From Bacteroidota bacterium (lineage in GTDB: Bacteria; Bacteroidota; Bacteroidia; Cytophagales; Cyclobacteriaceae), in the NCBI GenBank assembly GCA_018266055.1, contig JAFDYT010000005.1, positions 186,001 through 250,000 on the forward strand: a stretch of 64,000 bases of DNA. The letters are read 5' to 3'. The translations under genes were made by a program, and so were the position numbers. Below are positions 59,873 to 64,000 of this stretch, piece after piece. Every line of letters begins with the position of its first letter. Within the stretch, counting starts at the first letter, position 1. Below the pieces are notes generated by a model. It made no database searches and was not told the DNA's origin. It was given only the letters and a program-made list of their open reading frames with translations.

Positions 59873-61582
59873 TTATAAGTTTCCTTTTTTTAATTCACTT
59901 ACGGCATGGTCAGCGGCGCGGGCGGTCAGGGCCATATAGGTGAGCGACGGATTTTGACACGCCGACGAGGTCATGGCTGCTCCATCCGACACAAAAACAT
60001 TTGGCGCTTCGTGCACCTGATTCCATTTGTTGAGCACGGAAGTCTTCGCGTCTTTGCCCATGCGCGCGGTGCCCATCTCATGGATGCCGAGCCCAATATT
60101 ATCGGGGCCGTCATACACCGACACATTTTTATAACCCGCTGCTTCCAGCATTTCGGCAGCCGCGAATTTGTAGTCTTTGCGCATCGCTTTTTCATTTTCT
60201 TTCCACTCTGCTGAAATGCTCAGCGTAGGCAAGCCGTACACGTCTTTCTTGTCTTTGTTGAGTGTGACACGGTTGTCGGCATAAGGCAGGCATTCGCCGA
60301 AGCCAGTGATTCCAATTTTCCAGGGACCGGGTTCAGTCAATGCTTTTTTCAAGTCGGCGCCAAACGCCATCTCACTCACGCCGCGCGACCATCCCGCACG
60401 ACTTGCTCCACCTTGATAACCGTAGCCGCGCACAAAATCTTTTTGTTTGTCGTTGCCTACGTTGCGGAAGCGCGGAATGTAAATTCCGTTAGGCCTGCGG
60501 CCGATGTAGTATTTGTCTTCAAAACCTTCTACATCAGCTTCGGCGCCGGCGCGATAATGATGGTCCATCAGGTTGCGGCCGAGTTGGTCGCTGCCGTTGC
60601 CGAGTCCATTCGGAAAGCGTGAGGAGGTAGAGTTGAGCAGAATAAAGGTGCTGCCCAGTGTGGAGGCGTTGAGGAAAATTATTTTAGCAAAAAATTCAAT
60701 TTCTTCTTTCGTCTCTGCATCCAGTACACGTACGCCAATGGCTTTTCCTTTTTTCTCATCATAAATAATGGAGTGCACGATGGAGTGCGGGCGTAGTGTC
60801 ATGTTGCCGGTTTTGGCGGCGAAGGGAAGTGTAGAGGCATTACTGCTGAAATAAGCGCCGTATGGACAACCTCTGTCGCACATGTTGCGCGACTGACAGA
60901 TGCCGCGCGTAGGGTCGTGAGGCAAAGCGGCCGTAAGGTGCGCCACGCGGCCGATGGTAATTTTCCGGCCGTTAAATTTTTCAGCTACTTTATCTCTGAA
61001 GTGTTCTTCCACGCAGTTGAGGTCCATAGGCGGAAGGAATTTGCCGTCGGGCAGCTGAGAAAGTCCTTCGGCGCGACCACTCACACCGATGAACGACTCT
61101 ACATGATCATACCAAGGTGCGAGATCTTCGTAGCGAATTGGCCAATCAACACCGTGCCCGTCTTTGGCGTTGGCTTCAAAATCCATAGGCGATAGGCGAT
61201 AGGTTTGTTTGCCCCACATGATCGAGCGCCCGCCTTCGTGATAGCCGCGAATCCAATCGAACGGTTTCGTTTCGGTGTACGGATTTTCAAGATCGTTCAC
61301 CCACCAATGTTTGTTGGCCTGGTTTACCCAGTTGGTGCGCGACTGCACGGGATAAAGTTTTAACTCTTCATCGCTGATGCGGTTGGCGTGTGGCAGTTGC
61401 CACGGATCTTTGGTCATGGTAGGGTAATCTACCACATGCTTTACGCCGCGGCCGCGCTCAAGCACCAATGTTTTTAATCCCTTTTTGGTGAGTTCTTTGG
61501 CAGCCCAGCCACCGCTGATGCCCGTGCCTACGACGATCGCATCAAACGTGTTTTGTTTTACGGCATCCGTGTTGAGGTTCAT
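59873..61582 (-). CDS. GMC-family FAD dehydrogenase (large subunit)
   Basis: 569 residues from ATG 61582. FAD-binding IVVGTGISGGWAAKELTKKG (about 16-35) and ERGRG; GMC catalytic His in GLGIHEMGTARMGKDAKTSV and an Asn-rich C-terminus with QNPSLTYMALTARAADHAV. It has no signal peptide, so it should ride out of the cell on the Tat-exported small subunit encoded next. Such pairs oxidise sugars, polyols or glucosides at the periplasmic side and pass electrons to a cytochrome c. The cytochrome at 54519-54932 is a nearby candidate. Substrate unknown. Confidence 0.93.
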   Translation of the reverse strand: MNLNTDAVKQNTFDAIVVGTGISGGWAAKELTKKGLKTLVLERGRGVKHVVDYPTMTKDPWQLPHANRISDEELKLYPVQSRTNWVNQANKHWWVNDLENPYTETKPFDWIRGYHEGGRSIMWGKQTYRLSPMDFEANAKDGHGVDWPIRYEDLAPWYDHVESFIGVSGRAEGLSQLPDGKFLPPMDLNCVEEHFRDKVAEKFNGRKITIGRVAHLTAALPHDPTRGICQSRNMCDRGCPYGAYFSSNASTLPFAAKTGNMTLRPHSIVHSIIYDEKKGKAIGVRVLDAETKEEIEFFAKIIFLNASTLGSTFILLNSTSSRFPNGLGNGSDQLGRNLMDHHYRAGAEADVEGFEDKYYIGRRPNGIYIPRFRNVGNDKQKDFVRGYGYQGGASRAGWSRGVSEMAFGADLKKALTEPGPWKIGITGFGECLPYADNRVTLNKDKKDVYGLPTLSISAEWKENEKAMRKDYKFAAAEMLEAAGYKNVSVYDGPDNIGLGIHEMGTARMGKDAKTSVLNKWNQVHEAPNVFVSDGAAMTSSACQNPSLTYMALTARAADHAVSELKKGNL

Positions 61583-61607
61583 GCGTTAGAAATTTTGGAG
61601 AATCAAT

Positions 61608-61629
61608 ATCACCATTTTTCGATGGTGAT
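61608..61629. other. Hairpin or operator upstream of GMC gene
   Basis: ATCACCAT and ATGGTGAT form a perfect 8-base inverted repeat around TTTTCG. It lies 26 bases upstream of the GMC gene start on the minus strand. No T-run, so an operator or leader hairpin is more likely than a terminator of the gene further upstream. Confidence 0.45.
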
Positions 61630-61726
61630 CAAAGGATTATGATTCCACCCTCATCGCCTGGGCAAGTTGGGTCCCCAATCTATTAATTGCCGAATACTTC
61701 AACCGCACACGTCAGAGCGAGTACTT

Positions 61727-62140
61727 TTAGTGGCTTTCGGTGTAGCTCTTGAAATTATTCAAAATCGCCTGCCAGCCACCCCTTTGCATCTCCACCGGGT
61801 TTTCTGTTTCTGGATCGAAGGTTATGATTACTTCAGTAGTATTGCCGGAAGGCTTGAATTGAACCGTGGCTTTTCTCCCGCCAAATTCATACGTGAAATG
61901 GCTGCCTTCAGAAATTTCAGTATAGATCACTTCGAAGTCGAACCCAAAACTTCCATCCTTCGCTTCCATCCGTGCCTTGTAAGTGCCGCCCACCCGCATA
62001 TCATTGGTGGCCGAAGGACAATGCCAGCTCGGGTCGGCAAAATTCCATTGAGTAATGTGGGCTGGAAGGGTATAGTAATTCCACACTTTTTTTGCGTCAG
62101 CCTGTATAGTGGCCTGCACGGTAATTTTTGATTGGCTCAT
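61727..62140 (-). CDS. SRPBCC/AHSA1-family protein
   Basis: 137 residues from ATG 62140. The START-like helix-grip fold shows ITVQATIQADAKKVWNYYTLPAHITQWNFA, MRVGGTYKARMEAKDGSFGFDFEVIYTEIS and the C-terminal helix with GGWQAILNNFKSYTE. AHSA1-type members bind hydrophobic ligands or activate Hsp90; no role is known for this copy. Monocistronic. Confidence 0.92.
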   Translation of the reverse strand: MSQSKITVQATIQADAKKVWNYYTLPAHITQWNFADPSWHCPSATNDMRVGGTYKARMEAKDGSFGFDFEVIYTEISEGSHFTYEFGGRKATVQFKPSGNTTEVIITFDPETENPVEMQRGGWQAILNNFKSYTESH

Positions 62141-62517
62141 CTTTTAATAGTTTTTCAAAAACCTAAAAGTACGTTACGTTTTTGATATGAACAGGGGGTG
62201 ATAACGACACCTTCGGGGGTGTATTACGGCACTGATTACTTCAAGCTCATTCGACCAAGAATTCCGACTAATAAACTGGACAATGCGGCGAACAGTAGCA
62301 GGGGAATAAATAAAATGCCTGCAGTTATAAATAATAAGCTAAGTGAGAATCGGACCGCAGGAGTGTGCATGAATATAGGGTTGTTTTAAATGAGCTGAAG
62401 TCTGCTAATGAAGAGATGTGCTCTAAAAGCCGGCTTCTTCTACACAACACATAATCAGGGGCCCACCCTTATGGTAAATGAATTAATATTTCCCGCCTTA
62501 AATGACTGATTTGGAAC
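62141..62517. other. 377-base gap between SRPBCC and DUF4249 genes
   Basis: Holds one plausible small minus-strand ORF (62236-62370). No promoter box, tRNA or clear hairpin was found in the remainder. Confidence 0.5.
62236..62370 (-). CDS. Possible 44-aa membrane peptide
   Basis: ATG 62370 to TAA 62236 on the minus strand. The translation begins MHTPAVRFSLSLLF and continues as one long hydrophobic segment (ITAGILFIPLLLFAALSSLLVG), ending GRMSLK. The composition is that of a membrane-spanning peptide, much better than the plus-strand frame in the same place. No family recognised and too short for codon statistics. Confidence 0.45.
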   Translation of the reverse strand: MHTPAVRFSLSLLFITAGILFIPLLLFAALSSLLVGILGRMSLK

Positions 62518-63642
62518 CTACCAGAAAGAAGGTTTTTTATTAGTAGAATTTCTATATACGGTCAGACAACTGTCATATATCTCATCGATGGAGATTACTT
62601 TGTAGGGAACATCTTTGGCGGTAAGCACGACCGCTCTCGTGACGATGGAGGAGGCCGCAAAATATCCGATCACTGGCGCAGCGTTACTGTTCAATGCAGT
62701 AAAGTTGCCGCCGGTCTTGGGGCTGGGAGTTTGAAACAAATTGCTGCTGTTTGATTTTTGAATAGCAATTCTTTTCCAGAATGAGTACACCGCTTCCGAC
62801 ACACTTAGTTGATCAACTTCAAAGTAGAGCTTATCGTACATCGTGCGGCGATTCGCTTCCGCAAAGCCAATCTTCAAGTCATTGATTTGACCGTTGTGTA
62901 TAAATCGCTGATCCGAGAGTAGAGGGGTTTGGTTGTAACTCGTAATCCAGCAATCACAACAGGTACAAGCCGGGTGCAAGGATGTTCCTGCGCAAGGTGG
63001 GGCATCTGGCACCAGAACTACGTTACCGTCGATGGGAGGCCGACCTCCTGCAGGTACTTTTCGTGATCCAGGAAAGGTAAGCACGTGATAGGTTTGTGAG
63101 GTTCGCCACCACACCCGTCCTTCTTGTTCGGGCAGCACTTCGCTGTTGATGTAAATATTAAATCCGTTGGCCGAAGAGATCTGGAGGTTCGCCATACTAT
63201 CCTCTACCTGTTTAAACTCCTTCCGAATGGTGAAGTCGCCTACTGGCAATAATTTTTCGGCCGTTGATTGGTACACGTCACCTTTGGCCGTGGTCACCGT
63301 GAGGGTATAAGTTCTCCCCACTGTGCCTTGCATGGAGGTTGTAAAAAAATGACCTGTTGTTTTCTCCACAAGTTGCTCGTGGTTGCCCATGTCGTCTTCA
63401 ATTTTTACAGACGCACCTGAAAGTTCGCCGATAGACTCAATCTGATCTTGCACGGGAATAGTTTGAGAAACTATGATTTCGTATGGCCCGGGCTGGTTGG
63501 TGATCATGCCTTGTATTACAACTTCTTCCTGAAACTGAGTATAGTCTAACGGATAAGGAGTGACGCATGAACTGACCAGCATGGCGACGGCGGGAGCATA
63601 CCGGTAAACAAGACCTACGTGTTTTGTGATTAGGGTGGTCAA
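62518..63642 (-). CDS. DUF4249 surface lipoprotein
   Basis: About 374 residues if translation starts at TTG 63642, which gives a compact lipoprotein signal: TTLITKHVGLVYRYAPAVAM then lipobox LVSSC. The open frame extends to ATG 63780, but that would put ~47 odd residues in front. The DUF4249 body shows VVIQGMITNQPGPYEIIVSQTIP, ASVKIEDDMGNHEQL, GRTYTLTVTTAKGDVYQS and a Cys-rich loop (CAGTSLHPACTCCDCW). DUF4249 proteins normally accompany a SusC-like TonB receptor; none is next to this gene. Divergent from the gene at 63874. Confidence 0.85.
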   Translation of the reverse strand: MTTLITKHVGLVYRYAPAVAMLVSSCVTPYPLDYTQFQEEVVIQGMITNQPGPYEIIVSQTIPVQDQIESIGELSGASVKIEDDMGNHEQLVEKTTGHFFTTSMQGTVGRTYTLTVTTAKGDVYQSTAEKLLPVGDFTIRKEFKQVEDSMANLQISSANGFNIYINSEVLPEQEGRVWWRTSQTYHVLTFPGSRKVPAGGRPPIDGNVVLVPDAPPCAGTSLHPACTCCDCWITSYNQTPLLSDQRFIHNGQINDLKIGFAEANRRTMYDKLYFEVDQLSVSEAVYSFWKRIAIQKSNSSNLFQTPSPKTGGNFTALNSNAAPVIGYFAASSIVTRAVVLTAKDVPYKVISIDEIYDSCLTVYRNSTNKKPSFW

Positions 63643-63873
63643 TGATCTCAACGCCTCATTCGTTTTTTGTCGGACCAAAATACTAATAAATTCCAATGCG
63701 GGTTTTAGTTTTCCTTTTAGCACGTTTTTACCGATTTGACCGGCTTGTAATTTGGAATAGCTGAGGCACAACAAATTCAAACTGTATAGATATCAGAGGC
63801 GGCGCCGCTCCTCTATTTACAATTAAAAAAATAAAGCCCAATCCCGTATATTGCTGTATATCTTCCCATCACC

Positions 63874-64000
63874 ATGAAAAAAATAATTACACTCTTCTTC
63901 GCTTTCATCGCTGTGTGTGCATTCTCACAGAAAAAAAATGCGCCCGACAATCGCCTGGCTGGCGTGGATGCCAAGCTGCAGGCTATTCTCGCCGACTGGC
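63874..64000 (+). CDS. Start of a secreted protein (3' end outside window)
   Basis: 42 residues are visible from ATG 63874. The signal peptide MKKIITLFFAFIAVCAFSQ is followed by KKNAPDNRLAGVDAKLQAILADW, which resembles the entry to a serine-hydrolase (class C beta-lactamase-like) domain. The visible part is too short to be sure. Confidence 0.6.
   Translation, partial: MKKIITLFFAFIAVCAFSQKKNAPDNRLAGVDAKLQAILADW

Noticed and set aside
62198-62389. 63-codon plus-strand frame
   Set aside because: Mixed composition with no domain; the minus-strand membrane peptide at 62236-62370 fits better.
1-64000. CRISPR array, insertion sequence, prophage or rRNA
   Set aside because: No spaced direct repeats, transposase, integrase, phage or rRNA sequence was seen on either strand.

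Overview
The window looks like chromosomal DNA of a Bacteroidota member, most likely a Cytophagales-type bacterium. The evidence is: many genes preceded by the Bacteroidota -7 element TAnnTTTG and lacking strong Shine-Dalgarno sequences; PD40/OmpA outer-membrane proteins, a DUF4249 lipoprotein, TPR-histidine kinases of the HisKA_3 type and LytS/LytTR pairs; and a mid-40s to 50 % GC impression. I cannot name the species. There are no insertion sequences, prophage genes, CRISPR arrays or rRNA genes. It reads as ordinary vertically inherited chromosome with regulatory and redox islands.

Layout. 1-6.1 kb: the end of an OmpA-domain protein, a 54-residue membrane peptide, an unknown secreted protein overlapping an OmpR/histidine-kinase pair, the peptidoglycan transglycosylase MtgA, and a DUF1624-type membrane protein. 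6.1-17.9 kb: housekeeping genes lepA, folD, queE, pabB/pabC, hldD, queD and lpxB, interleaved with two large PD40-OmpA envelope proteins. 17.9-24.1 kb: the protein quality-control cluster tig-clpP-clpX on the minus strand with a tRNA-Leu, then the RelA/SpoT alarmone enzyme. 24.1-29.7 kb: secreted amidohydrolase and GlcG-like protein, an AcpH-like protein, a histidine kinase-like protein with no ATPase domain, murF and a DUF2461 protein. 29.7-35.4 kb: four signalling genes, two more tRNA-Leu genes and a tRNA-Thr. 35.4-40 kb: unknown secreted protein, Rrf2 regulator, 1-Cys peroxiredoxin, DoxX, SGNH hydrolase, Dabb protein.

40-45 kb holds a tightly coupled five-gene operon: lipoprotein efflux adaptor, FtsX/MacB-type permease, ATPase, LytS-type kinase and LytTR regulator. 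It is followed on the other strand by an ECF sigma factor and its overlapping four-helix membrane partner. 46-53 kb: small membrane proteins, GNAT, MgtE magnesium channel, tRNA-Pro, a Tat/lipoprotein amidase, an NTF2-like protein, a DUF2807 beta-helix protein and an S1/P1-nuclease-like protein. 53-62 kb: a glycerophosphodiesterase, then two periplasmic redox modules: a molybdenum hydroxylase (2Fe-2S + Mo subunits + cytochrome c), and a GMC dehydrogenase with a Tat-exported small subunit. Between these lie a lone receiver protein and an orphan ABC ATPase. The last 2 kb carry a DUF4249 lipoprotein without its usual TonB receptor and the start of a secreted protein cut by the window edge.

Five tRNA genes were located (three Leu isoacceptors UAG, CAG and GAG; Thr CGU; Pro CGG), all on the minus strand. 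The most interesting non-coding signals are three TAGGGA-type repeats spaced two helical turns apart upstream of a PAS kinase, and several -7 boxes placed so close to start codons that leaderless mRNAs are predicted.
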